Shown: positions 1 through 9,685 of the stretch, one piece after another
Layout of the letters: the number at the start of each line of letters is the position of its first letter
Numbering within the stretch: the stretch's first letter is position 1
Assembly: GCA_021292165.1 (NCBI GenBank)
Contig: CM037878.1
Coordinates: forward strand, 15,062,471-15,126,470
Direction of reading: 5' to 3'
Length of the DNA: 64,000 nucleotides
Origin: Shinisaurus crocodilurus
Taxonomy: Eukaryota; Chordata; Lepidosauria; Squamata; Shinisauridae
Position numbers and translations under genes: made by a program
Notes under the pieces: model-generated
What the model was told of the DNA's origin: nothing
What the model saw: only the letters and a program-made list of their open reading frames with translations
Database searches by the model: none

Positions 1-1005
1 TAGCTGCTGTTCTATATGCTATTGCATTATTATTTTATGCTTTTTCAGTTTTAATGTTATATGGTTTGTATTTACTTTTGTATTTTTATAATGGTTATAA
101 TGGTTTCAAAAAATAATTTTGTACACCACTTTGGGGGAAATGGCTGAAAAGTGGGTTACAATTTTTTAAAATAAGCAACTATATAAACATCTGCATATGT
201 GATTCCCAGATTATTCACATGCAGCAGCAGATACTGCCGCCTTGCACTCCTTGGAGGAAAGACAGCATATAAATGTAACAAATAAATCAATACATGCATG
301 CAATCAAACATGTAACAGGATCCAGTGTGGTTGTCTGTTCACATGATAGCTAGCCCAAATGAACAAAGCCCTTATTGCCCTGGCAAAGCAACTGCTGCAT
401 TGGGCGGCTAGAAAAGAGATATTTGCTGCTGGCAATTCCAGAGACTCATTTCCACGCTAATCCCATCTTTTACAGAGATCAATGTATTCACTATTAGTTC
501 CATATCAGACTTGTCCATACAGTCTTTCAAAATAACTAACCAAGATTATCAGTGCTTCAAACACCCTGTCATTTCATGAATTATGTTTAAGTTGTTCTCC
601 AGTCGAACATTAATCTTTTCTTCTTCTTTGTTTATGAAGCCACCAACAATGGATAAAATCCACTCCCCCTAAACCACTTTTCCAGTAATGATCTGTTATA
701 TGATAACATTTCTTTGCTTCCTTACTTTCAACTTACTTTCAACATTACATTAATCCTTTGTGCATACAAAAGGATCAGAGGATCTCAGGATGTTTGTGTA
801 AAGAAATCATAGCTGGATAAGTTGAGGATGATGAAAACACTATAAAATGATAGTTTAAAAAGAATGACTTACGGTAGCTAGATCAACTCATATATCAAAT
901 GTAATTTATATATTTATTTTTCAGCTACACACTCTCAGCCTGATAAAGGCACCTAAAGTGATTTGTGAACTTTAAAAACACATCCTAAAAAGATAAAAAC
1001 AGAAA
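1..1005. other. Left edge, no gene recognised
   Basis: AT-rich sequence without a convincing exon, RNA gene or complete transposon. The first 110 bases resemble the AT-rich 3' end of a LINE, but I cannot place the family. No kininogen-like exon was found here. Confidence 0.5.
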
Positions 1006-1326
1006 GTCAATGTGGAGAAAGCCAACCTAAAACCCCTGTCTGACACACACACGCTCACCAAGGAGGGGGGAAGGAGGCCCAGGGAGGGGAGACAGCCAGT
1101 CTCCACAGATGCAAAAGGGGACAAACAACATCTGCATAGAATCACCCCAGGGGGGAAGGCAGGAAGCATCCCCAGGTTCCTCAATGCTCTCGTATATCAG
1201 CCCCATCTACATAAGACTTGAATTCCTTGCCAGAGCAGACACTTCGGCACCATAAGAAAGGGCCATTCAACACCACAGGATGGGACCATTAAGCAAGTGG
1301 CTTCAAAGGGACCCCACCCCACAGGG

Positions 1327-1511
1327 GGAAGGTGGCAACCCACCTGATTGGCCACCCACCTGAGGAGGGTGGCAACCCACCTGATTGGCCATCCACCTGA
1401 GGAGGGTGGCAACCCACCTGATTGGCCCTCCACCTGAGGAGGGTGGCAACCCACCTGATTGGCCGTCCACCTGAAGAGGGTGGCAACCCACCTGATTGGC
1501 CACCCACCTGA
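1327..1511. repeat. 37-bp tandem array in LTR U3
   Basis: Five head-to-tail 37-bp units that differ mainly at one or two positions. Each contains CCTGATTGGCC, an inverted CCAAT box (ATTGG). Lying just upstream of the TATA box, the array looks like a multi-copy enhancer of the kind bound by NF-Y. The same array is at 7139-7323 in the 3' LTR. Confidence 0.9.
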
Positions 1512-1542
1512 TTGCAGAGGGAGGGGCTACCTGAAACCCAAG

Positions 1543-1550
1543 GTATAAAA
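1543..1550 (+). promoter_or_regulatory. LTR TATA box
   Basis: GGTATAAAAC lies 32 bp after the CCAAT-box array. Transcription would be expected to begin about 25-30 bp downstream, near 1575, which defines the U3/R boundary. The start site is inferred, not seen. Confidence 0.75.
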
Positions 1551-1667
1551 CACCCTGCGCAAGGGAACTGAGTTGTTGGACCTGATCAGCAGCCTTGCCC
1601 CATGCTTGGGGTAAGGGAACGAAGGGATCGGCAACCCCGGGTAGCAGCACCCGGCGTACTCCAGCTA

Positions 1668-1814
1668 GCTGAAATCACTGGCCGCTTGGGTTGACCGGAC
1701 CCCCGGGAAACCAAGCTGAAATCACTGGCCGCTTGGGTTGACCGGACCCCCGGGCAACCAAGCTGAAATCACTCACTAGCCGCTTGGGTAGACCGGACCT
1801 CCGCCGGGAACCCA
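1668..1814. repeat. 47-bp tandem array in the transcribed part of the LTR
   Basis: Two near-identical 47-bp units beginning GCTGAAATCACTGGCCGC, followed by a third, diverged unit of about 52 bp. It lies downstream of the inferred start, so it would be in the R/U5 leader. A matching copy is at 7480-7626. Confidence 0.85.
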
Positions 1815-2143
1815 GCTAGCAGCATGCGGTTGACCGGGCCTCTGCTGGAGCCCGAGCTGAACTAACTAGCTGAGAGCCCTGAAATCACGGTGTCCTTGAG
1901 ACTTCTTGCTTGCTACTTTGTGCTGTACTGATAAGCTGTATTGCTGGCGTGTGTCTGGGTTTGTGAAGGTCATTTTGTAAATAAACTTGTTTTATAAAAG
2001 ATACTTTTGTGGCTATAAGTTATCCCTTTGTTCTAGGCTAAGGGTGATAGTCGCTGGGGGACCTCGGAGAAGGCCCGCCCCCAGGACTCGCTACCCCCTT
2101 AGTATTGAACCCGTGCAGAAGACCAGGTTGGCGGTCTTCCACT

Positions 2144-2161
2144 TGGTGGCAGCGGTGGGAT
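2144..2161 (+). other. Primer binding site, tRNA-Leu type
   Basis: TGGTGGCAGCGGTGGGAT begins immediately after the 5' LTR with no spacer. Its complement ends in CCACCGCTGCCACCA, the acceptor end typical of vertebrate tRNA-Leu. The primer assignment rests on that general knowledge and was not searched. Confidence 0.75.
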
Positions 2162-2218
2162 AACTTATTAGCCCAGAATATCTCCCAGACCCAAAGTAGC
2201 AAGAGCCTAAGGATCACC

Positions 2219-5200
2219 ATGGGCGACCCAGAACCTGACGGAGCAACTGGGGGAGCCGAGCCATGGCGGCCCCTGCCCGCAACCCCCATCACCCCGGGGT
2301 TGGCGGCGCTGATCCGGCTGACGGAGCGGCAGAGGGAGCTGCTGGCAAGTCTGGGGCCGGGTGCCCGACCCAGGGGCCGCCCTATCCCAGTTCCGACAGA
2401 TGGGAGAGAGGATGTGTGGACCGAGGACCCCGCTCCCCTGGAGCCCCTGGAGCCCTTTGAGCTTCCCTCAGACTGGATGGCACACGAGCGGGAGAGGATG
2501 GCCCACGAGCGCGAAATGATCCAGATGCAGATGGAGCTGGCCAAGATGCAGCTTGAGGCGGGGAAAACTCCCCCGATTGTCCCCTCCGCTCCTCCCCCTC
2601 CATCGTGGGACCGCAAGGCGTTCCCCTACTACAAGCCAGGGCAGGATGTCCTGATGTTTTTCTACATTTTTGAAATGGCGTGCCAGGAGCAGCGGGTCCC
2701 CGACAACTTGCGGTTGTCCGCCCTGCGAACCCAGGTCAGTGGGGACCTGGCTGACCTCCTCGGGGCTCATCTGCGGAAGACCCCGGCAAGCTACGAGGCG
2801 TTCAAGGCAGCGGTCAGGCAACACTTCGCCCTCTCCGCCGAACATTGCCGGCGAAGATTTCGAGAGGGTAGACCTTCCCCTGGGACCACCCACGTGGCAT
2901 GGGCAGCCCAGGTGATGCACGTCTGCGAGTCCTGGGTGGAGGCTTCCCGGGCCTCCACCCTGAAGGAAGTTGTCGAGCTGTTCGCCATGGAGCAGTTCTT
3001 CACCACCATCCCGAAGGAGCTGGCCGCTGTCGTGAGGGATCAGAAGCCCCGTACCTGTGAGGCGGCGGGGATAATGGCCGACGAGATGGGGCTATACCGG
3101 ACGGCCCCATCCACCAAGGGAAGTTCCGCGGCCGTGGCCGAGAAGAACCCGGAGCCGGAAAAGGGCCTGCCCCGACGGCGCGGGGAGGCCCCTCGGACCA
3201 AGGGGAACCAAAACCCTCGGTCTGGGGCCTGCTTCCACTGTAACGAGATGGGACACCTGCGGCGGGATTGCCCCAAGCTCCAACCCAAGAACCGGGATGC
3301 CCGTCCCTCGCCGAGGAAAGTAGGACGCGTCGCAGGTGCTGCAGCCGCTCAGGACGATGACAGTGACGACGAGCGACGGTCGGTCCTCTCCCTCCATGCA
3401 AGCATCCCCGAGGATCGCGGTGCCGAGGAGGAACTCCAGGAGTGGGATTCCTACCGTCCTGAACCCCGTGCATCGCTGTATCGCATCGCCTCCCCGGACC
3501 AGCTGAGATGGAGCCGCAAGCAATTCTGTGAGTCCATCTATGTCAATAATGTTCCCAGGGTGGGGTATAGGGACACTGGGGCAGATGTAACGGCTCTGCC
3601 CCGGGACCGCGTAGAGAGGTCCCAACTTTTGTCAGGACGTACGTGTACGATCAAACCCTATAACTCCCCCGACATCACCGTCCCCATCGCCCGGGTCCGG
3701 ATCAAGTACCAGGGGTGGGAAGGAGAGTTGGACGTAATCATCCATCGCCAAAAGGAGTGGGGCATCATCATCGGGAACGACCTCGCGTTCCGGGTGGCCA
3801 AAGCTAAGATGGGGGTCGTCACCCGGAGACAGGCAAGGCGAGGGGGGCCGCCCGTAACCGCACCGGTCCCAAAGCCTAAGCCCGTGCCCCTTCCACCACC
3901 CGGGGTGACCCCATCCCCTGCGGGGCACCCCGGGGAAAACCAGGCCATAGCGGAGCCCCCGAAGAACGAAGGGTTTGCTCAGATGGCTAAAGACTTTGGG
4001 ACACAAGCCCAATTCAAGGAAGCCCAGCGACTGGACCCGTCCTTACGAGAGTGTCGCGCTCTGGCCAACCAAGACCCCGGGGTATCCCTTGCCACGGAAA
4101 GATTTGTCTGGGACAATGGAACTTTGTACCGGGAGTTCGAGCCAAAGGGGGAAGTGGCACCGGGGCGCAAGCAAAGGCAACTGGTGGTTCCCCAACGGTA
4201 CCGCCGCGCCGTGTTGCACCTCGCCCACGACGTGGCATGGGGAGGACACCTGGGGCAAAAGCGGACCCAAGCTCGAATTACAGAGGGGTTCTACTGGCCC
4301 ATGATCGCCTCCGACATTAAGGCTTACTGTCGGTCCTGCGATGTGTGCCAGCGAGTGGGACACAATCGCGATCACCCAAGAGCTCCCCTTCAGCCTTTTC
4401 CGGTGGTGGGGATCCCCTTTGAACGGATTGCTATGGACATAGTGGGTCCCCTGAACCCGCCCACCAAGACGGGGAAGAAGTTTGTACTGACGGTAGTGGA
4501 CTTTGCCACCCACTACGCGGAGGCTTTTGCGCTCGCCTCCATCTCTGCAGCCAGCCTGGCTAAGACTCTGCTCTCTCTCTTTGCCCGCTTGGGAATGCCC
4601 CGCACGGTCGTGTCGGACTGCGGCACCGGGTTCATGTCTAAACTGTTCCAGAAGATGTGGGACCTGGGGGGGGTTGACCATGTAACTTCGGTGCCTTACC
4701 ACCACGAGACCAACGGACTGGTTGAACGCTTCAACCAGACTTTGGGGAAAATGATCCGGGCGTACGCTAGCCGTCACCCGGGAACTTGGGACCAAGCCCT
4801 ACCCTACCTCCTCTTTGCCTACCGAGATGCTCCGCAGGAAAGCCTCGGGTTTTCCCCGAATGAACTGATGTTTGGCAGAGAACTACGGGGGCCCTTGGCT
4901 TTGTTGCGGGAGGAATGGGAGGGGGCTGCCGGCAGTTCGCCCGTGCCGGTTCACACTTTTCTGCGGCGGCTACGGGACACCCTCCACAGCGTTCGAGAAG
5001 CCGCCCAACAGCATCTGAAGGCAGCCCAGCAGCGGCAAAAGGAGTTGTATGATAAAACCGCAGTAGCCCGGACTTTTGAGGTGGGTGATAAAGTGCTGGT
5101 TCTGCGTACCCTCAAAACGGACAAGCTGTGTCTTAAGTGGGAGGGTCCGGGGACTGTAGTTGAGAAACTTGGACCAGTCAACTACAAAATACTCTTTGCT

Positions 5201-7033
5201 GGGACTCCTGGAAAATGTAAAGTGTTTCATGTGAACATGTTGAAATTGTATGTGGACCGGGGTGCGGGACTGGGCTGTGTGAAGGAACATAATGATAAGG
5301 ATTTCGCTGATGGGGATCTGTTGGGAGAATGGGGGGATGGTGGGGGAATGGAAGAAATCTCACTGTCACCCGCCCTGTCCGAGGCTCAGCGGGAGCAAAT
5401 GAAGCGGGTGCTGGATGAATTTGGGACCATGTTCTCAGACCGCCCCGGGCGGACCCCACTCATCCAGCACACCATTCAAACGGGTGACAGCCCCCCTCTG
5501 CAATCTCTGCCATACCGGGCGGTGGGACCCCATGCTCAAGTCATTGCTGAGGAGGTCAAAGCCATGCTAGACCTAGGGGTGATCGTCCCTAGTTCTAGCC
5601 CATGGTCCTCCCCGATTGTCCTGGTGGCCAAAAAGGATGGGGGGGTGCGGTTCTGTGTGGACTATCGGAAAATCAACAAGGTGACCGTCCCTGACCCCTA
5701 CCCCATCCCCAACATGGATGTCTTGCTGGAGAAACTAGGGAGGGCCAAGTACATTACCACCCTAGACCTCACCAAGGGCTACTGGCAAGTTCCGCTGGAC
5801 GCGGATGCTGCTCTCAAGTCTGCCTTTGTCACACACCTGGGTTTATTCCAGTTCACCACTCTTCCCTTCGGAGTCCGGAATGGTCCGGCAACCTTTCAGA
5901 GGCTGGTGAATGGAATGCTGAACGGGTTGGGAGAATTTGCCTGTGCCTATCTGGACGACATAGCTATCTTTAGCTCCACTTGGGAGCAGCATCTGCAGCA
6001 TGTCCGGCGGGTCTTCCAGCGGATCCGGGACGCTGGGTTGACAGTGAAAGCAAAGAAGTGCCAGGTGGGGCTAGGGGAGGTTGAGTACCTTGGACATCGC
6101 GTCGGAGGGGGGAGCATCAAACCCATGGAAGCGAAGATCGAGTCGGTTCAGAAATGGCCCCAACCCGCAACCAAAAAACAGGTGCAGGCTTTTCTGGGAC
6201 TTGCAGGGTACTATCGGAAGTTTGTGCCACACTTCAGTCAGCTAGCAGCCCCTCTGACTGATCTTTGTAAGAAGCGCCAACCGAACAGGGTCCAGTGGAC
6301 CGCGGCTTGCCAGACCGCTTTCGACGGGTTAAAAGCCTGCCTCACGGCAGCTCCCATTCTGCAAGCCCCAGACTTCGAATCCCCCTTCGTTCTACAGACG
6401 GATGCCTCTGAGGCCGGGATGGGGGCGGTGTTGTTACAGGAGAAGGTGGGAGAAGGGCTGCGCCCCGTTGCATACCTGAGCAAGAAGCTCCTGCCCAGAG
6501 AACGTAGTCTTGCCACCATTGAGAAGGAGTGCCTGGCCGTGGTGTGGGCCATCACCAAGTTGCGCCCCTACCTCTGGGGGAGACGGTTCCGCCTGCAGAC
6601 TGACCATTCCCCCCTGTGCTGGTTAGATAGAGTCAAGGGCAACAACCAAAAACTCCTACGGTGGAGTCTGGCGTTGCAAGACTTTGACTTCGAAATTGAA
6701 CACATCAAGGGTAAGGACAATGTCTTGGCTGATGCACTCTCCCGGGCTTTCTCAGGTGATGGGCAAGTCGATGGGAAATTGGGGTGTGGGACCCCAATGC
6801 CATCTTTTCCCCGGGGGGGAGATGTGGAGAAAGCCAACCTAAAACCCCTGTCTGACACACACACGCTCACCAAGGAGGGGGGAAGGAGGCCCAGGGAGGG
6901 GAGACAGCCAGTCTCCACAGATGCAAAAGGGGACAAACAACATCTGCATAGAATCACCCCAGGGGGGAAGGCAGGAAGCATCCCCAGGTTCCTCAATGCT
7001 CTCGTATATCAGCCCCATCTACATAAGACTTGA
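2219..7033 (+). CDS. Gag-pol polyprotein, Gmr1-like (gag-PR-IN-RT-RH)
   Basis: The polyprotein packages element RNA, reverse transcribes it and integrates the cDNA. The start is the ATG at 2219 in the context ACCATGG; the frame is open upstream to 2105 but without an earlier ATG. This gives 1604 residues with no stop or frameshift between gag and pol. Visible motifs: CCHC knuckle CFHCNEMGHLRRDC (338-351); protease DTGA from D452; integrase zinc finger H670, H677, C707, C710; catalytic D740, D800, E836 (spacing D-59-D-35-E); a GPY/F-like module GPGTVVEKLGPVNYKI after the integrase core (about 977-992); RT with FCVDYRKIN and YLDD at Y1244; RNase H starting TDASEAGMGAVL (D1395) with TDHSP and DALS downstream. 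The last 70 codons are written in the 3' LTR. No chromodomain and no envelope were seen. All catalytic residues are present, so this copy may be functional. Confidence 0.96.
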   Translation: MGDPEPDGATGGAEPWRPLPATPITPGLAALIRLTERQRELLASLGPGARPRGRPIPVPTDGREDVWTEDPAPLEPLEPFELPSDWMAHERERMAHEREMIQMQMELAKMQLEAGKTPPIVPSAPPPPSWDRKAFPYYKPGQDVLMFFYIFEMACQEQRVPDNLRLSALRTQVSGDLADLLGAHLRKTPASYEAFKAAVRQHFALSAEHCRRRFREGRPSPGTTHVAWAAQVMHVCESWVEASRASTLKEVVELFAMEQFFTTIPKELAAVVRDQKPRTCEAAGIMADEMGLYRTAPSTKGSSAAVAEKNPEPEKGLPRRRGEAPRTKGNQNPRSGACFHCNEMGHLRRDCPKLQPKNRDARPSPRKVGRVAGAAAAQDDDSDDERRSVLSLHASIPEDRGAEEELQEWDSYRPEPRASLYRIASPDQLRWSRKQFCESIYVNNVPRVGYRDTGADVTALPRDRVERSQLLSGRTCTIKPYNSPDITVPIARVRIKYQGWEGELDVIIHRQKEWGIIIGNDLAFRVAKAKMGVVTRRQARRGGPPVTAPVPKPKPVPLPPPGVTPSPAGHPGENQAIAEPPKNEGFAQMAKDFGTQAQFKEAQRLDPSLRECRALANQDPGVSLATERFVWDNGTLYREFEPKGEVAPGRKQRQLVVPQRYRRAVLHLAHDVAWGGHLGQKRTQARITEGFYWPMIASDIKAYCRSCDVCQRVGHNRDHPRAPLQPFPVVGIPFERIAMDIVGPLNPPTKTGKKFVLTVVDFATHYAEAFALASISAASLAKTLLSLFARLGMPRTVVSDCGTGFMSKLFQKMWDLGGVDHVTSVPYHHETNGLVERFNQTLGKMIRAYASRHPGTWDQALPYLLFAYRDAPQESLGFSPNELMFGRELRGPLALLREEWEGAAGSSPVPVHTFLRRLRDTLHSVREAAQQHLKAAQQRQKELYDKTAVARTFEVGDKVLVLRTLKTDKLCLKWEGPGTVVEKLGPVNYKILFAGTPGKCKVFHVNMLKLYVDRGAGLGCVKEHNDKDFADGDLLGEWGDGGGMEEISLSPALSEAQREQMKRVLDEFGTMFSDRPGRTPLIQHTIQTGDSPPLQSLPYRAVGPHAQVIAEEVKAMLDLGVIVPSSSPWSSPIVLVAKKDGGVRFCVDYRKINKVTVPDPYPIPNMDVLLEKLGRAKYITTLDLTKGYWQVPLDADAALKSAFVTHLGLFQFTTLPFGVRNGPATFQRLVNGMLNGLGEFACAYLDDIAIFSSTWEQHLQHVRRVFQRIRDAGLTVKAKKCQVGLGEVEYLGHRVGGGSIKPMEAKIESVQKWPQPATKKQVQAFLGLAGYYRKFVPHFSQLAAPLTDLCKKRQPNRVQWTAACQTAFDGLKACLTAAPILQAPDFESPFVLQTDASEAGMGAVLLQEKVGEGLRPVAYLSKKLLPRERSLATIEKECLAVVWAITKLRPYLWGRRFRLQTDHSPLCWLDRVKGNNQKLLRWSLALQDFDFEIEHIKGKDNVLADALSRAFSGDGQVDGKLGCGTPMPSFPRGGDVEKANLKPLSDTHTLTKEGGRRPREGRQPVSTDAKGDKQHLHRITPGGKAGSIPRFLNALVYQPHLHKT
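6813..6822 (+). other. Polypurine tract
   Basis: GGGGGGGAGA abuts the TGTGG start of the 3' LTR, the expected position of the plus-strand primer. It lies within the open frame, so the same bases also code for protein. Confidence 0.85.
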
Positions 7034-7955
7034 ATTCCTTGCCAGAGCAGACACTTCGGCACCATAAGAAAGGGCCATTCAACACCACAGGATGGGACCA
7101 TTAAGCAAGTGGCTTCAAAGGGACCCCACCCCACAGGGGGAAGGTGGCAACCCACCTGATTGGCCACCCACCTGAGGAGGGTGGCAACCCACCTGATTGG
7201 CCATCCACCTGAGGAGGGTGGCAACCCACCTGATTGGCCCTCCACCTGAGGAGGGTGGCAACCCACCTGATTGGCCGTCCACCTGAAGAGGGTGGCAACC
7301 CACCTGATTGGCCACCCACCTGATTGCAGAGGGAGGGGCTACCTGAAACCCAAGGTATAAAACACCCTGCGCAAGGGAACTGAGTTGTTGGACCTGATCA
7401 GCAGCCTTGCCCCATGCTTGGGGTAAGGGAACGAAGGGATCGGCAACCCCGGGTAGCAGCACCCGGCGTACTCCAGCTAGCTGAAATCACTGGCCGCTTG
7501 GGTTGACCGGACCCCCGGGAAACCAAGCTGAAATCACTGGCCGCTTGGGTTGACCGGACCCCCGGGCAACCAAGCTGAAATCACTCACTAGCCGCTTGGG
7601 TAGACCGGACCTCCGCCGGGAACCCAGCTAGCAGCATGCGGTTGACCGGGCCTCTGCTGGAGCCCGAGCTGAACTAACTAGCTGAGAGCCCTGAAATCAC
7701 GGTGTCCTTGAGACTTCTTGCTTGCTACTTTGTGCTGTACTGATAAGCTGTATTGCTGGCGTGTGTCTGGGTTTGTGAAGGTCATTTTGTAAATAAACTT
7801 GTTTTATAAAAGATACTTTTGTGGCTATAAGTTATCCCTTTGTTCTAGGCTAAGGGTGATAGTCGCTGGGGGACCTCGGAGAAGGCCCGCCCCCAGGACT
7901 CGCTACCCCCTTAGTATTGAACCCGTGCAGAAGACCAGGTTGGCGGTCTTCCACT
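6823..7955 (+). repeat. 3' LTR of the Gmr1-like element
   Basis: Matches the 5' LTR base for base as far as I could compare. The gag-pol stop codon (7031-7033) lies about 210 bp inside it. Confidence 0.95.
7792..7797 (+). terminator. LTR polyadenylation signal
   Basis: AATAAA followed by a T-rich stretch. It lies about 405 bp downstream of the inferred start site in the LTR, so R would be about 400-430 bp long. Confidence 0.65.
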
Positions 7956-7960
7956 GTCAA

Positions 7961-9646
7961 TAAAATACTTTTAAAATATCAGTTAAAAGTCACTGGGTTG
8001 GATCCGGATTTAGGTGCGTGCAACTGGGATGGCGGAAGTGGATTTCCTCCCCGCCCCCTTGTCCCCACAGCACCCTCTCCAGCCGCCTGGAGATGCTAAC
8101 AGAGGGTTGGAGGATCCTGCTTGAATGGTGTGAGCTCTGGGAGGGCAGTGGGGCTCCTGAAAATCGGGTAGAGGCACCTTCCACGAGTGAAGCCCTCCGT
8201 CCACAGAAGGCAGATCCTGGATCCAACCCAATGGCAACAGGAGCAGTGGTAAAACAGTAACACTCACAGATAATAATTTCAGCAGTTGTCAACAGAACTT
8301 CCATGCAGCTGCCAGCAAATGCTTTAGAAATAAACATTGTTACTTGTTGGCAGGACGACATAAAAGCAGTAGTGAGGTGGATTTCCTTTACGAGGGCGTT
8401 TCATAGTGTGGATGCAGGGACAGAAAAAGCTCTACTCTTTGTCATCACTACTTTAACTTGGACAAAGGATGGAACATGAAACAGCAGAGCATTCCTTTAG
8501 AACTCACTCAGAGAATGGGAAGGGATATACAGGAGAAGACAGTTAGTTCCCTGGGAGGGAAGACAAGGTATTAACATTTTTAAAGTTGTGAGGCTACTCT
8601 GGAAGTGCCCTCCTTCAACCCAAATATCCCAGGGTTGAGATCTGAAAAAAGTGGTCCAGCAAAAGTCTGAACTGAAGCAGAAGCTGGCTGTGCATGGCAC
8701 TGACTGGCTGTCCACCTGTGATACTACAAAGAAAACTCCCTTCCACCTCCAATCCCCAGAACAGTTTTGCACTCAAAACACCCACAAGACTTTTTTTTTT
8801 TTTTTATGAGTAAGGATATGAACTAATAAACAAATAAACATTTATTCAGCACTTTTAAAAACAAAAAAAGGTAGCCCTGAAGCAGGGGGACAGTGCAAGA
8901 CTGACAGGTAAGGCAGTATTCAGTTTGCTGATATGTACATGCACTATTTCAGCTGTAAAACCAGAAGGAAGTTGGTATTATTAATTGCTGGGATTTCAGG
9001 GTGAGATGGAGACTGAGACTCAAAACTTACCGTAAATGCAGTTTTTAGAACATGTTTTTAAAAAATACAGTTCATTCACATGTTTCACATTTCACTCAGA
9101 TAGTTAACAGTGTTGGAGCAAAAGAACCTGGTGACCAACCCAGCTCGTATATTCAGAAGCAGGAGGTGTGCAGGCTATTTCTCTGGTGTCCATGACTTCC
9201 TCAGAGTTCTGCTGATTTTCGTGTACTGTATCTTAAATACTCTTTTTCCAAGGTCTTTGCACAATGTGGAAAAACATGTTCTCTGACTACGTGTCCTATC
9301 TCTTGGAAATTACTTTTTCCAGTGCTAAAGGATCAAAAGCCTGGACCGGCACTTCACATGCTTGGCAACATTCCTCGGGTTTTGGGCTTATCTTGGAAGT
9401 TTCTCTGTCCAGTGTTTTCCCCCCCAAACTCAGCTAATTAACTGCATCTTGTTGTTCACATTCCACAGTGCGTGTACACTCACCTGCTTTTCCAGTTCTT
9501 CAGCCTTTTTCTTTTGGTAACTTCCCTTCATTCAACCCTCAGGAGCCCTTTCACCCAAAAAGGGGCCATTATATGATTTTACGGGACACTGGCTCATCCC
9601 TATTGTGGAGCTTTTGGGGGTTCCTGCATGCATGCAGGAACACATG

Positions 9647-9685
<39 letters not shown>

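Larger units (their letters stand above)
1011..2143 (+). repeat. 5' LTR of the Gmr1-like element
   Basis: 1133 bp, matched by 6823-7955 at a constant offset of 5812 with no difference found by eye. In order it contains the start of a frame shared with the end of gag-pol, a five-unit 37-bp array, a TATA box, a 47-bp repeat array, a polyadenylation signal AATAAA at 1980-1985, and the start of the upstream open part of the gag-pol frame. Confidence 0.95.
1011..7955 (+). mobile_element. Complete Gmr1-like Ty3/gypsy-type LTR retrotransposon
   Basis: Full-length element of 6945 bp flanked by a 5-bp target duplication GTCAA (1006-1010 and 7956-7960). It has two 1133-bp LTRs, a primer site directly after the 5' LTR, a polypurine tract directly before the 3' LTR, and one long open frame between them. 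The coding order is gag, protease, integrase, reverse transcriptase, RNase H. Ordinary Ty3/gypsy elements place integrase last; integrase before RT with gypsy-type proteins defines the Gmr1-like group described from deuterostomes. The LTRs look identical and the frame is intact, so insertion was recent. No envelope gene is present. LTR termini are TGTGG and CCACT, so the right end is CT instead of the usual CA. It lies upstream of the first visible kininogen exon and in the same orientation, probably inside a kininogen intron. Confidence 0.96.

Noticed and set aside
1327..1511. CRISPR-like array of 37-bp repeats
   Set aside because: The units are contiguous without unique spacers, lie in an LTR, and the genome is eukaryotic.
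1303..1650. Antisense open frames across the LTR, repeated at 7115-7462
   Set aside because: They arise from the 37-bp tandem array, whose length is not a multiple of three; the peptide repeats are compositional and antisense to the promoter.
3000..4795. Several 100-250-codon antisense frames within gag-pol
   Set aside because: Opposite strand of a well-supported GC-rich coding region, with no domain or start context.
6823..7955. Envelope gene, which would make the element a retrovirus
   Set aside because: RNase H is followed almost directly by the polypurine tract and LTR, leaving no room for an envelope.
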